Of a stretch of 64,000 nucleotides of DNA, positions 23,801 through 34,666 are shown one piece after another. Below the pieces are notes generated by a model. The model saw only the letters and a list, made by a program, of their open reading frames with translations. It ran no database searches and was not told where the DNA came from. Source of the stretch: Diploscapter coronatus. Its lineage: Eukaryota; Nematoda; Chromadorea; Rhabditida; Rhabditidae. The stretch is taken from assembly GCA_964036155.1 (NCBI GenBank), contig OZ038422.1, positions 27,861,201 through 27,925,200 of the forward strand. The letters are read 5' to 3'. A program made the translations under genes and the position numbers. Every line of letters begins with the position of its first letter. Position 1 is the stretch's first letter.

Positions 23801-25363
23801 ATTTTACTTTTTCATTTCAACTTAAACCTCCGTTTTCTCTGCGCAATTGAAAAAGTCTGAACTGTCTTATTCTATTCCTCTGTCCCACGTCTAGAAAGGC
23901 AATGGTAGAAAACTACCGGACAGTTCTGGGATACGGAGAAGGAGGCTAATAATTACTGGGGAGAAACTAGTTTGTGTTTGTGGATATTGGACTGAGGGAG
24001 AATGGCTAGCCAAAGAAGCCATACGTCCGAGATTAAGTTGACGCGTTCACGCTACATTTCACCGGGTAATCGGTGTATTTTGAAAAATACGAAAATACAC
24101 TAAATCACCGGAACATTGCCATTTTACCTTGTAAGAGGGCTGGGAATTTCGCTTGTTTGGAATCTGACTGTATGAGGCATCAGAGCAGCGTAGATTCGCT
24201 GAATATATCAACATTTTTAACCAGAAAGCAAGTATCTGGCACAGACTTTCCAAACAGTACTTCTCCGCATATTCTCCAGAATTGATCGGGTTTAAGTTGA
24301 ATTTTTCCCTAGCAGAAGGCCGAACATATCCGGATTCGGCCGTGAGATGACACTCGTTCTTCGTTTCGCTGTAGACAAAAGCCTTACAAGGAAAAGCTTC
24401 GTCGCCTATTTCATTAATCTAAAAGCTTTCCCCTGAATTTTGCTGATACAAAGAAATTCCTACAATGCAAACAGCCTTGCACTCTTCTAAACTCATGCTC
24501 TCAATGACGACATCCTTCTCGTGAGAAATCAAGAAGTCATCAGTCCTGATCCAATGAAGAGTAGTGAAGTCTGGGCAGCTTACTACAAAATGCAATAAAT
24601 TCAAAGTCAAAAAATAAACTCCTACTATCCAGACAGACGTTCTCAAAGTAGTCAACCAAAGAGTCCTGAATCAATTTTATTTTCAGGGGTTTTAAAGCAA
24701 AGTACCACCTGGATGCCTTTCTTGAAAAGTCTCGGTTGAGTCAGCCTTGTCTCCCGATTCATAATGCATTCTCCAGTCTCATAGTAGTACATCACAGACT
24801 TGCAAGGTAGCTGCTGATCTGCTTGAGCGTCTAGACAAAGCGATAGACATTCTGATAGACCTTCGGTTGATTCAACCTAAAATCTTGATCATTAGAGATC
24901 CATAATTTACTTATTTACCCGCATAGCATGTCCCACAAGGATACTCTGTGGAAATCTCTCGAAGGAGTACGGCGCTGCGCAAAGGTTCTTGCCTAATTTG
25001 AAAGTTCAAAAAATAATTTTCAAGTTTTATAACCCTTGACGCAAATTTGTTGAAAGTAGGATAACGTTGAATCCGCCTTGACTAAAATCGAAGGTCCGAA
25101 GGGTTGACCGTCTTCTTTATGAATGGAACATTCCTGGTTGACAGCATCGTATTCAAATGACAAGCAATCGTGGCCCTGGATTAATAGTTTTGAAAAGCTA
25201 ATCGAAGACCAAATACTTGGAGCTCCTCTGTACAGTGATTGGCGCAGACGTTCAAGGTTACATTTTTGATGGTGTGAGTTGAAAAATCCATCAATCTCGT
25301 GCTTTCCGACCGCAGATACGTCGTAGAGTTGTCACCGATGCAACGGTTCGCTGGAACCTCAGT
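17861..25363 (-). CDS. PAN/apple + ZP domain transmembrane matrix protein (NOAH/NompA-like)
   Basis: Twenty-one minus-strand exons (low-high): 25217-25363, 25034-25175, 24919-24992, 24709-24876, 24626-24665, 24464-24582, 24247-24418, 24128-24198, 23706-23795, 23431-23664, 23210-23389, 23077-23166, 22928-23033, 22689-22882, 22514-22647, 22359-22471, 21723-21828, 21518-21674, 18559-18649, 18106-18267, 17861-18060; all internal phases close, about 929 residues. Order: four cysteine-paired PAN modules, a Ser/Thr and acidic linker, a ZP domain (SGAIYIKEH...CPGTE, WSFIVVVQR, RVFNVTCDY, ANNYGFFVNEC, KCTVDVCIDSCP), a linker with RSLR as a possible protease site, one TM helix (TFSSLLAIILAFIGLNYL) and a cytoplasmic tail. 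PAN-ZP proteins build apical extracellular matrix and sensory dendrite caps. A signal-peptide ATG at 25451 precedes, but its splice phase does not fit. The 2.87 kb intron 18650-21517 contains the HutF-like gene. Confidence 0.82.
19233..21495 (+). CDS. HutF-like amidohydrolase (formimidoylglutamate deiminase family)
   Basis: Nine exons: 19233-19400, 19441-19644, 20276-20428, 20472-20613, 20654-20790, 20829-20967, 21009-21127, 21174-21287, 21340-21495; 443 residues. Family signatures in order: LLPGFVNSHSHAF (metal HxH), ETFWKWRDNMY, YCLSTFKEMVKAGITTVGEFHYVHH, PFHIHLEEQPKEI (metal His), AVHSTYT (metal His), LGDGIPHLP, GTDCNN (metal Asp; HutF proteins usually have GSDSH), STAGGARALG. These match HutF rather than guanine deaminase or imidazolonepropionase. 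HutF converts N-formimidoylglutamate to formylglutamate and ammonia in histidine degradation. Start: an ATG in frame at 19212 is possible, but 19233 follows CTTTAG. The stop TAA (21493-21495) lies inside AATAAA (21491-21496). The whole gene sits in an intron of the opposite-strand PAN-ZP gene. Substrate is inferred. Confidence 0.85.
24062..24111. repeat. Imperfect hairpin in PAN-ZP intron
   Basis: Arms CCGGGTAATCGGTGTATTTT (24062-24081) and AAAATACACTAAATCACCGG (24092-24111) pair at about 15 of 20 positions around a 10-nt loop, within a 507-nt stretch of intron (24127 down). A foldback repeat or chance; no function seen. Confidence 0.4.
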
Positions 25364-25408
25364 CTTAGGAAAATTGCAGAAACTTATACCTACCGAAGGC
25401 ACTTTTTA

Positions 25409-25451
25409 TGATCAGGTAGAATAGCAGTAGCATTTTTGTGGTGCATATCAT
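25409..25451 (-). other. Candidate signal-peptide exon of PAN-ZP gene (phase unresolved)
   Basis: ATG at 25449-25451 opens MICTTKMLLLFYLIIKSAFG, a convincing signal peptide, directly upstream of the first PAN exon. The donor GTAGGT that follows would leave phase 1, whereas the acceptor CCTAAG before 25363 needs phase 0, and the intervening intron would be only about 30 nt. Either a base is missing or extra in the sequence, or the true first exon lies further upstream. Confidence 0.4.
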
Positions 25452-27210
25452 TGACTAATCAAGAATATGCAGGAAAAGGTTGTGAAATCGCCTTGGAGAT
25501 GACCCGCTTTCACTGAATTCTCAAATGGTGGAAGAGGGAAAGTAGGAGTAAGAATTGAAGCAGAAGGCAATCGCTCTGCTGCTGAGGTGGATCTTTCTAC
25601 CTATTACCCATCGCCTTTCTCTCAATGCCTGCCTGACCAATTATCCACTTCTTCTGTAAGTCATATCCTCTGCATCTTTATTTCCCCTACTCTCAATGCT
25701 CCCGAAAATAAATTCGTGTAAATCGTCGTGGGGGCGAAAGTCAATTGGTCACCAAGACTTGTCCATAGGGTTACCGTCCGAGAGGGGTGAAAGTTGTCCC
25801 GACTCTGTTGCGGTGAAAGTCCAACCTCGGAGAACCGGTAATATGCTAAATTTCACAACAAGCGCCGAGAAGCGTGGAATCCTTCAAACATCATGCAAGC
25901 TGTTGTGAAAGGGTACAATTTAGAATTGCAAACATACCATGAAAAAAGACATGTGAATCAGTATGAGGAACAGCATGAAAAATGTCTTGAATCTTCTTTC
26001 CCAATGCTTTTCCATCGTCTTGTAATTTTCGTGTTGCCTGAAAACCCCTGCAGAAAGAACAACAATCATTCGAATTTTCGCTTGCAGCAGCTAATTTCGC
26101 TAGCTTATCTATAGCGGATTATGCCGTATTCGTCCTTGCTTTCCTTTGTGTGCGTGTACGTGTGTGTATTGATTCGGAACGGATCATCGCTTAGCCACCG
26201 ACTAATTGGATTTCCTTTCCTATCATTTTTCTCGATGAGCGAAAATCGAGGAAGACATGGGGAAGAATTCGTGCGACTTCCACCACTTTCTTCATCTCAG
26301 CTGTGGGCGCGTGCCGGTCAGATCAAAGACATTCTTGGGGCGCTTCGCGACACGCGCCCCTTGCCTAATCGCCAATCAGCGGCTTCATTTGTCGATTCAA
26401 TCTGACAACATCAGATGCACGAACTACGTTTCTCGATCGCCTTTCCTGGTTAAATGATCGTTTCATCTGCTAAGAAGTAAACATGAGTGCTACTGGTAGC
26501 GCGTTTTTTCTCGACATTGCTTCACGATCCCGTCAATATCATATATCATCCCGCGCATCGTTTTTCTCGCACTTTTCTCATCAAATATCAATTCCCATTT
26601 TTCATTGTTCCACGTTCATTCGCAGATCAAAGTCATTTCATCAGACAGCGCGGCGCGGCGTCCTCCTCTTTCGGATTTCCTTTGGCGTTTTTCCTCTAAA
26701 AGGACAATCACCCCTAAGCTTTTCGACTTGGCGCGCATCCGGTGGCGTGGTGGTGAGGTGTTGAGGCGCGCATTCGCTAAGGGAAGTGAGATTTTGATGG
26801 ATATCCTTTATCTGACTGATATCTAATCCCTTCTCGCGTTTTTCTCCCTTTCACCGCCCGTTTCATCCTTATTCCCCCTTCAGCAATTCCATTCTTCTCA
26901 TGTTTGGCCGGCCGCCGCTGTCACAATGGCTTTCTTTTACTCGTTGTTGGCGGTGGTTTTTCAACTTTTCTCTTTTCAGCTGTTGGTGCGAGATTTGCAT
27001 TGCGCGTTCGTTCCGAATCGACGACAATCCCTTTGTCGACCAGTTTTTTTGTGAGTGCGCGAATATCCGCCGTTCCTTTTGCCGCATTCACACCCGAAGC
27101 AGATCGTTTTTCGCCTCATCACGAGATTTCAGCGCAGCTTCACACACACACAAAGCAATTGGACCGTTACAAACGTGTGGACTTGCCAATTTCCCCTAGA
27201 AGATTTCCAG
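25452..27210. other. Divergent promoter region
   Basis: About 1.76 kb between the start of the PAN-ZP gene (minus) and the ubiquitin-like gene (plus). Open frames up to 125 codons on the plus strand at 26480-27336 overlap in all frames in a C/T-rich stretch and show no domain or consistent splicing; I regard them as chance. Confidence 0.45.
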
Positions 27211-27589
27211 ATGCGGTTAAATTCCCTCGTCAAACTACTCGTCTCATTTTGTATCGTCGGAGTGCAATATTCCGAGGGTAACCATCCTTTCTCACTAATT
27301 TTGATGCATTTCCATTTTAGGACTTCGATCACTTAACCTCCGAGGAATTAAAAGGGATTTCTACTTCACGACTGACAAAACCGTATCGGAATTGAAGTGG
27401 AGGCTGGCCGAATTGGGTGAAGGATCGCCGACGGGGATATTTCTTATCTTTGGAAGTAAGGTCGATTTTTTTAAGACCTACGAACAAACGATTTCAGGGG
27501 AAAGGTTGACGGACGACCGGACTTTGGACTCGTATGGTATCACGAAGGACTCATTGATCTACGTGGTGGAACGAAGTTTGCTGCACTGA
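27211..27589 (+). CDS. Single-domain ubiquitin-like protein with signal-peptide-like leader
   Basis: Three exons: 27211-27277, 27321-27455, 27498-27589; introns phase 1; 97 residues. The ATG follows ATTTCCAG directly, which looks like a spliced-leader acceptor. Residues 1-23 (MRLNSLVKLLVSFCIVGVQY) are hydrophobic like a signal peptide. The remainder reads as one ubiquitin fold: beta strands around LRSLNLRG and FYFTTDKTVSELKWRLAEL, then IFLIFGRERLTDDRTLDSYGI, matching the ubiquitin consensus L-I-F-G-x-L-x-D-x-R-T-L-x-x-Y-x-I, and DSLIYVVER. It ends SLLH without a di-glycine, so it would not be conjugated. Function unknown; if the leader is real it would be a secreted ubiquitin-like protein, which is unusual. 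The leader may instead be an N-terminal strand extension. Confidence 0.72.
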
Positions 27590-30387
27590 TTTGTACTACC
27601 AAAAGAAAGTCATCGAGATTTGAAGAGCTTTACACGAAACTTCACGAGTAATTTTCACGACAGCACTTGCACGTGGTATTATTTTTCACTTTATTTATTC
27701 GATTTTTTTTTCAAATTTCATTCGGATTTAATCATCAGATTTTTATGGTCTTTGGAAACAAATTTTTATCAAAGTTTTGACTCGAACTCTAAGATTTTGC
27801 TATTGACTCTGGAAACTTCATTCTGATTCCGAAACATCGAAATTTCTAACTTTGATCAAAATTTCCTCTGAAATCCCTTTACCCTCCTTTCTATTCCTCG
27901 ACAAAGTGTTGCTTATGCCATTAGCGGCTTCTATTAGACTCTAATGAATGAAGAGCAGTCCGAGTCTTGGGTTAACTGCGAGAGAGACCATTGAAATTCT
28001 AGAGACCTAAAGGAAGAAACCTCTCTGAATAGAGCTAAGGATTGGCGTAGAAAATGCAAGTCTCAAAGAGAGTTCGAATGAAACTTGAACTTTTTGACAA
28101 TTCACTTCTCACAAATTGTGTTTCCATGGTAATAAAATAAAGACGTTCACTCTTTGTTCGATTAAATTTACGATTTGCCCTGAACATCGTCTGAGGTTCG
28201 TCAACTATAAAATAAAGGAAGAAGAAATTGTTTGTGTTTGTTTTATTTGCCAAGAACATGAAGTCAACATGAAGAGAATGGGATGGAGGGGAGGACTGTC
28301 TTTTATTTTTCCATGCCCCGAGGGCTGTAGATTCTTTCTTTCAGTTTCTGTTTCAAATTCGTTTTTTTCAAAGGTGCAATCCTCCCTTTGTATTTGAAAA
28401 TTCACTTTTTCTCTTTTCTTTCCGAAAAACTTCAGCGACTTAAACTTCAAAAACCAATAAAGTTTATTAACCTCAATCTCCTTTGAAGAATACTTCCGGG
28501 ACTTCACTCATCCTCCAGAACAAACTTCTTGTTACATCTTTGTTATGAATAATGACTGCATCGTTGGACTGAGCCAGGATATTTTCTACAAGAATGCATT
28601 TTAGAATAGCCCACTTTCTTGGATCTGCCCTCTCTGCGTCTCTCTCCTCCCATCTTTCTCGTGGGTATCGTCTTCCAGTCCAAATATGGCAAGAGTCCCC
28701 CTCCTCTTCTCAATGCTGCTTCAAATGTGCAACCCGTTACCCCCTTTTCCGCTCTTTTTGCTTGATTTCTGTCTCTCATGTGCTGGTGGTCACTCAAAGG
28801 GTCATTTTAAGTGGCGAACGCCTACTTATTTCATGGGCATTGTAGTATCGTTTTGGCATTATGCTCTATCGTTAAATTGGAATTTCTATATCATTTTATC
28901 CTTACTCCGTCTTAAAATAGCCATTTAATCAACAATACATGGGGTAGTGTAAAATATAGTAAGAAGTCCAACAACTCTTCTCTCAAACTATTTTCCTATG
29001 CATAAAGAAATTGATAAAGCTGGCTTGTGCAAACGTTATCATCATCGTTAATAATTAATTAGTATCGATTATAGTTTATTTGATCAAGACCTTCAGAGAG
29101 TTGTGTATTTGTGCTACATCTGCATAGAGACTTCATCTTTGTTTTAGACTCATCAACTGTTTGTCTGCGTCTCTGGTCTCTCGAGTTAGCGTACTCTCTC
29201 AATTTCTCCTACCACTTTTAGCAAAGTAGCGCGTTTCTATAAGCCGCCACATCTCAAGTCTCTCCCGGTAAGCCGAAAGCAAAAGTCTCATCGTTCGTCT
29301 TTGTTTTGACCGCTTCAACTTACAGCAGATATTCTAATTTTTGCCATTTTCAAAAATGTTTACCTATTATATCTTTCAAAGACGTGTAATTATAGTGAGA
29401 TGTCAATGTCAGGGTTAGTTTTCGGTTAGTCTTTGTTGAGACGTTAGAGACATAATAATTGAGCTTTAACCTTTCAAAATATGGCTTGACCTGTCTAAGA
29501 AGGGATCTCTGATTTTTCAAGGTCCTGAATGGTATGGATATTAAAATTGAAAATTTATCTGAAGACTCCCGACTCGATCTCATTGCTCTTCAAATTGATC
29601 TAGCATCGATTTTGCTCGAATCAAATGTATCCTCCTCCAGACCTCAGATTTGCCCAGTCATTTTTCTGCTTGTAAGCTTGCTTAGTGTATGTGTGTGTAT
29701 GTTTGCCGAGAGGACTCTGTGCCTACAGCAGCAGTTGGACAGTGTTGGGCGTACAGGAAGCCACGCCTCTTTTACTTAAATTACCCTCACATCTCTGGCG
29801 CCTCATAAATCCCATGCTATTTCTCTCAACCTCTGACCTCATTAAAATGGTCAGTCATTCTCGGTCGCGCCAATTCTGATTGGCATTTTGATCCCCGGTT
29901 TATCCCTCTTTGATCTTCTTCTCCTCGTGCAGAATATAATGCTGCTTTCTCATGCGACGCCCAAAAATTGACTTCCCCGCACTACATGATTCCAGCAGTT
30001 TCCCTACTTAATCTCTGGGGATTCGCCCGTTATATTTTGATTTTCGTCTATTATTTGCTTGGAGGGCAGCGTATGTTGTGGTCATAGGATACACATTTTT
30101 ACGAGTTGCCAAGTTCTTGACTTGCAAATTCTCTATCTGTCTCATGGTTTCTTTGCACCTGCAGGCTTTTTCGTTCTCATTATTTAGCTCTCAGACATCA
30201 TGAGCTTGACCAAAATGGGCGGAGTTAAAATTCTTTCCATACCCCTGCAACTTCCTCATTATCCTAATCAACTTATGAACCAAGGGTGTCAAAACAGCAG
30301 CAGGTCAAATTAACTATGCTCGCCAAATTAGGCAAATCACCTCATTTTGGGCTAATTGAATTTGTTGCTGTTGGACTTCGTAAATCT

Positions 30388-30402
30388 CGCGCGCGCGCGC
30401 GC
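30388..30402. repeat. (GC)n microsatellite
   Basis: CGCGCGCGCGCGCGC run; similar shorter runs occur near 1568, 13.9 kb, 30850 and 31945. Confidence 0.8.
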
Positions 30403-30472
30403 ATTCTATTGATTCATTCATTCGTTATGTAATTCGACATGACACTCGAACCGTCAATTTCTCGAGACTGGA

Positions 30473-30682
30473 TTAATATGTCTTTGCCCCATTCCTGGAG
30501 ATAACATCTTCGAAACGTCCCGGTCCTTCGGGAGCTCGATTTGCATCTTTCTTGGGGGTATTTCTGGCGGAATAATGAATTACACCCATTTTGGACATTC
30601 CTTGCGAGTTCATCTGGTGATCATATGTAGAGGCACGCTTCTTTGAAGTCAGCACTGGTTTACGATATACACATCTATCCGT
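30473..30682 (-). CDS. Possible terminal coding exon, unknown protein
   Basis: On the minus strand an acceptor TTGTTTAG (just above 30682) opens a 69-codon frame, TDRCVYRKPVLTSKKRAST...FEDVISRNGAKTY, to TAA at 30473. The composition is balanced and codon-like, with a basic, glycine- and proline-containing tail (TPKKDANRAPEGPGRFED). A candidate first exon upstream starts at ATG 30912 (MSKFSIQNQNC) but I cannot fix its donor. No family recognised. It may be a small gene upstream of sax-7 on the other strand, or chance. Confidence 0.35.
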   Translation of the reverse strand, partial: TDRCVYRKPVLTSKKRASTYDHQMNSQGMSKMGVIHYSARNTPKKDANRAPEGPGRFEDVISRNGAKTY

Positions 30683-33600
30683 CTAAACAATTCTGCTAAG
30701 CGGTCCTTTATATTCCCCGTATCGTTTATTCTAATTTGTCTTTTGTCTGGGGGGTCTTTGCTGGTTGGCCTATTCATTCTAGGGCAGCTGAGCCAACTGT
30801 TCGGTTGCAGAGGCACAGCGGGGAGATGCCTGTCTTGTCCCCGGACAAGCGCGCGCGCGCGTCCATTTCTCTCATCATTACAGTTTTGATTTTGTATCGA
30901 GAATTTCGACATTTTCTCAAATTTAATCGTTTTTTAAAAAATGTTTGTCTAAATTTTCATTAAATCATTTCTATTTTAAAATGCAATACATTTCTTTTGG
31001 AATCGATAAAAGATGAGGTAAAGGTGAGTTCCGCAAATTTTAGGCTCAATTTTAGAGAAGCGCTATAAATGTGTTCCATTATAGTTTGAGGGCACACTCA
31101 TTATCTATTTATTTGGTTCCCCATGTCCGATAGTTATCTCAACCCCCTAATTACAAGACTCCCCCTTCATTCAATGGCATTTCATGTAACAAGTCAATCT
31201 CAATCGATGTATGCATCTTCTCGGATATTTTTCCATAAGCGAATGGCGATTTGTGACCTCTTTCTTCAAATTTTATTGCTCCCCTCTCCTCTGTCAGAGA
31301 TTTTATAACTCTCTCCCCCCTCGTATTTTGCCCGACGCCTTCATGTCGTGTGTCCTCTATGGTTGATCGAGCTTCGGGAGGCATTCGCGGTGTGGCTCGC
31401 AAATTCGACATTCCCTTATTTCCTTGTTCCGATTCAAACTTTCCAAATTTCCTTTTTCAGATTTGTAAAATAGCCAATTCTTATATATAACTTGGTCCAA
31501 ATTCTCTTAAGATTTTGAGCTATTGAATTCAATCTTCGATAAATTTGATAGAATCTCAGATTTTTATTTTACTATATTTAGAGCTAAAAAAGCGCAAGCT
31601 TTTCCATTATTTGAACTAAATTTCGTTCAAATTTTAAAAGAACGACAACATTCTACTATGAACGGGATTAGTTCCTCTAAGTCGGTTAGCCGTTCCGGCA
31701 TCACGCTGTGCATTTTCTAAGGATTTTACCCGTGTCAAGTGTCTTTATACCGGCCAAAGGGTCGCGTTCGGGCATTATCCCCCCTTTTCTTGACTTGGGA
31801 TGGAAAGGATGTCTCAGATTCTTGTTTATCTCCTTTTTCGGATAGGAAATGTTGAACTTTATTCATTTAGCACGAATGCGGCCTCTAAGTTAATTGTATT
31901 CATTCATTCAGGTGTTATTTTTAGATTAGATAAGGGAGTAACCCGCGCGCGCTTGAGTGACATACTTTGAGAAGTTTTTTCCTGATAATCTCAATTTTAT
32001 TGCCAATATATCTAATCATAGTACATCATTATCCAAAGTATAGCTACGAGTTTAATTTGAATTTGTCGAATTTCTGCAGAATTCTGCTAGTGACGACCAA
32101 TGCTGACTTCACTCCAAAAATTATCCGAATTTAGGTTTCCAACTTTCTCATTATGTATCTGCTTTTTCGGAAGTCTTTATCTTTGTCACTTTCGAAATCT
32201 CTTTGTTTCCTCCAATCCCGCCATCTCTTGCAATTCACTTGCAATATTTTGCCTTGGACCCTTTTCTCCAGGGACGGGTTTCCAAAAAATCTTCCTCTCA
32301 TTTTTCCATTCCCCGCACTGCGGGTGCACTTTTTGTCGCGCGTGCTCATTTTGTAAATTGTCAATTTTTGAATTTCCTCAGGATATTCAGAAATCACGTC
32401 GAAATCATTGCAGAATGCAGAATTTATGTTCCAACTTGGTCTTCAACATATGGGATCTTGTCTTCATTTTTGGAGGTCTTTTTTGATTTATTAGGGAAGC
32501 GCAGTCAACATTCTTCCTTTCTGAAGATTTTCAAAGTCGAATTGTAATTCCATTATCTGAAAGGGATTTTTTTCATAAAAGGACATTTTTCTTTAGGCCG
32601 CCAAAGGGCACGCGATGCGTTTCTTTATGTGAAATACCAGTCCAGGCGTATTTTCTCTCTCAAATGTCCCTTTTATCAAATCTCCTCTTCCTCTTTAAAT
32701 TGGCTCATACCTTGCATTGCATTCTCCCCACATTCCGTCACCAACCTTTCACTTTTCATTATGTTTGAACCATCAGAGTGCGGTGTGCATCTTTCTCATC
32801 TCTTCAGGAGGACTCGCTATTTCGCTCTCTAAACCCTCCTGGTATCTCTCGACTCGATGCCATCGATTCCTGTATCTCATTTCGCGTACTATTGTTGACC
32901 ATCAAATTTTTACCAACTTGAAGGTTTCGACTTGAACTTCAAGATTTCAATTTTAACATTCAAACCTAATCTTCAATTTCAAACTTGAGCATTAACTTCC
33001 ATTCATGAAGATCAACTTTAAACGACTAATTTGACTTTCAAGTTTTTGAACTTTCAAGATTCAACTCTACATATTTCGTCTTGACCATCCAGCTCATTTC
33101 CTTACACTTCGTCCAAAAATTTCATTCACGTTTTCTCACACATCGCGTTTTTTCGCTCTCTGAAAAAGGTCCTTTGTTTTTGTAGCTCCATTTCTTTATG
33201 TGCGCAGAGGGTTGGCATGAGAAAGAAGTGATTCAGAGAAGAGAAAGAGGAAAGAAAGACGAGAGATGCAAAATAATGATAAAATGATGAGAACGGAACG
33301 CATCCTTTATATCTATTCTCCATCTACAAGGTCGCATATTCGCCTTTTGTGTCCGGATACATTGAATATTCGATGGTATATCACGCATTCTTTTATATTT
33401 AACTTGTAAAGTACGCCATTTTGAAATCTTATTTTTCCGCAAAATTTTGTGACATTTGACCGCTAGGTTTTCCGTTCCCGCGCTCCAAATTTCTTCCTGA
33501 TTTGGCCTGCCCCCTGCTGTCCCTCATACCTCCATAAATCATGTCTTATCCTAACAAAGAAAGATGGGAATCTCTGCGAGAAGGGGAATTATGCAAGAAT

Positions 33601-34666
33601 CTCTCCTTATATCCCGAATTGATCCTCATGAAATTGGCTAATTTTCGGCAAATTCCTAATTTATGATCGTTTTTTTCGCCAGGGTAATTTCAAGGTTGCC
33701 CTTTTCATGTCAACTGGTCACGGAACGGTGAGCAGACGTGAGACAGATTTCAATCAAATTGGACAAAAACGCGCGTCTTTCCTCGTTTTTTCGAGGGAAT
33801 TTAAATTTATGCGGCTTGGAGCAGAATTTTGCTATCGCGCTCAAAATCAGCTGAATGTTTTGAAATAGCATAGGGAGATTTTGCCTCTTTCCGACCCTTT
33901 ATATTGCTCCGATGGTATTTTACTTCGAAGCTGATTCATCATATAGAGCGGTCGATGCAAATTCTCTCGTTCGATCGCAAATTTCTATTCATTCGAATCG
34001 CAGCTGCACATTTTTTATTATCTCCAAAATTTACTCGATCGAATTTTCCCTTGCATGAAATGACACTCGTCCATTTTGCCGATCTCTCAAAAATTTTGCA
34101 GACCCAATTTTGACTGCCCCTTCAATGGTCTTGGCATCTCGCAAAATTTTCGTATTCGAAAAGCCATATTTTATGCAGTGCGCCTCTAAATTTCGATATT
34201 ATGCCGTAAAATGCCAGCTAGAGCATAAGAGTTAATGCGAAATTTATGATAGTCGTTAATTTATTCGTCTGAAATTTCACCTTCATCTGATTATTTGAAA
34301 ATCTCTGAACCACAAGAAACGTGAGTAATCAAATCTTCTAGGGGGGCGGAGCCTGAAAATGAGAAAGTATTCAAAAATAGCACAACGAATGTCAGATCGT
34401 GTCAAATTAGGGCTCTGAATGGAGCTCCTAATAGTTTTCATTGTATTCTAAATTAGTCATCCTAGAATACGAACATTGCATACTTAAATACTGTATTCCT
34501 TGCTCTTTCCTATTTACACTTCAGACTTTGCACACTTCCCAGGTCGTAATCTCATTTGTCTTGTCAAGTTCGTGCTAATTTTCGAGATGATTTTTAGATT
34601 ATTAGTGATTTTATGCTAATTTTCACAAATTTTAGATCGAATTGCCTAGAGAAGGCATCTGAAGAG

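Larger units (their letters stand above)
27590..34666. other. Long intergenic region upstream of sax-7
   Basis: About 7 kb, T/C-rich, with GC-dinucleotide runs at 30388-30402 and around 30850, and many chance open frames. Only one block (30473-30682, minus; separate entry) looks coding. The rest is probably the regulatory region of the large sax-7 gene; I see no RNA genes. Confidence 0.45.

Noticed and set aside
26480..27336. Several long plus-strand frames before the ubiquitin-like gene
   Set aside because: They overlap one another and the real exon 27211-27277 in other frames; no consistent gene model.
32100..32486. 128-codon plus-strand frame upstream of sax-7
   Set aside because: T/C-rich stretch that is open in several frames; hydrophobic translation is a composition effect.
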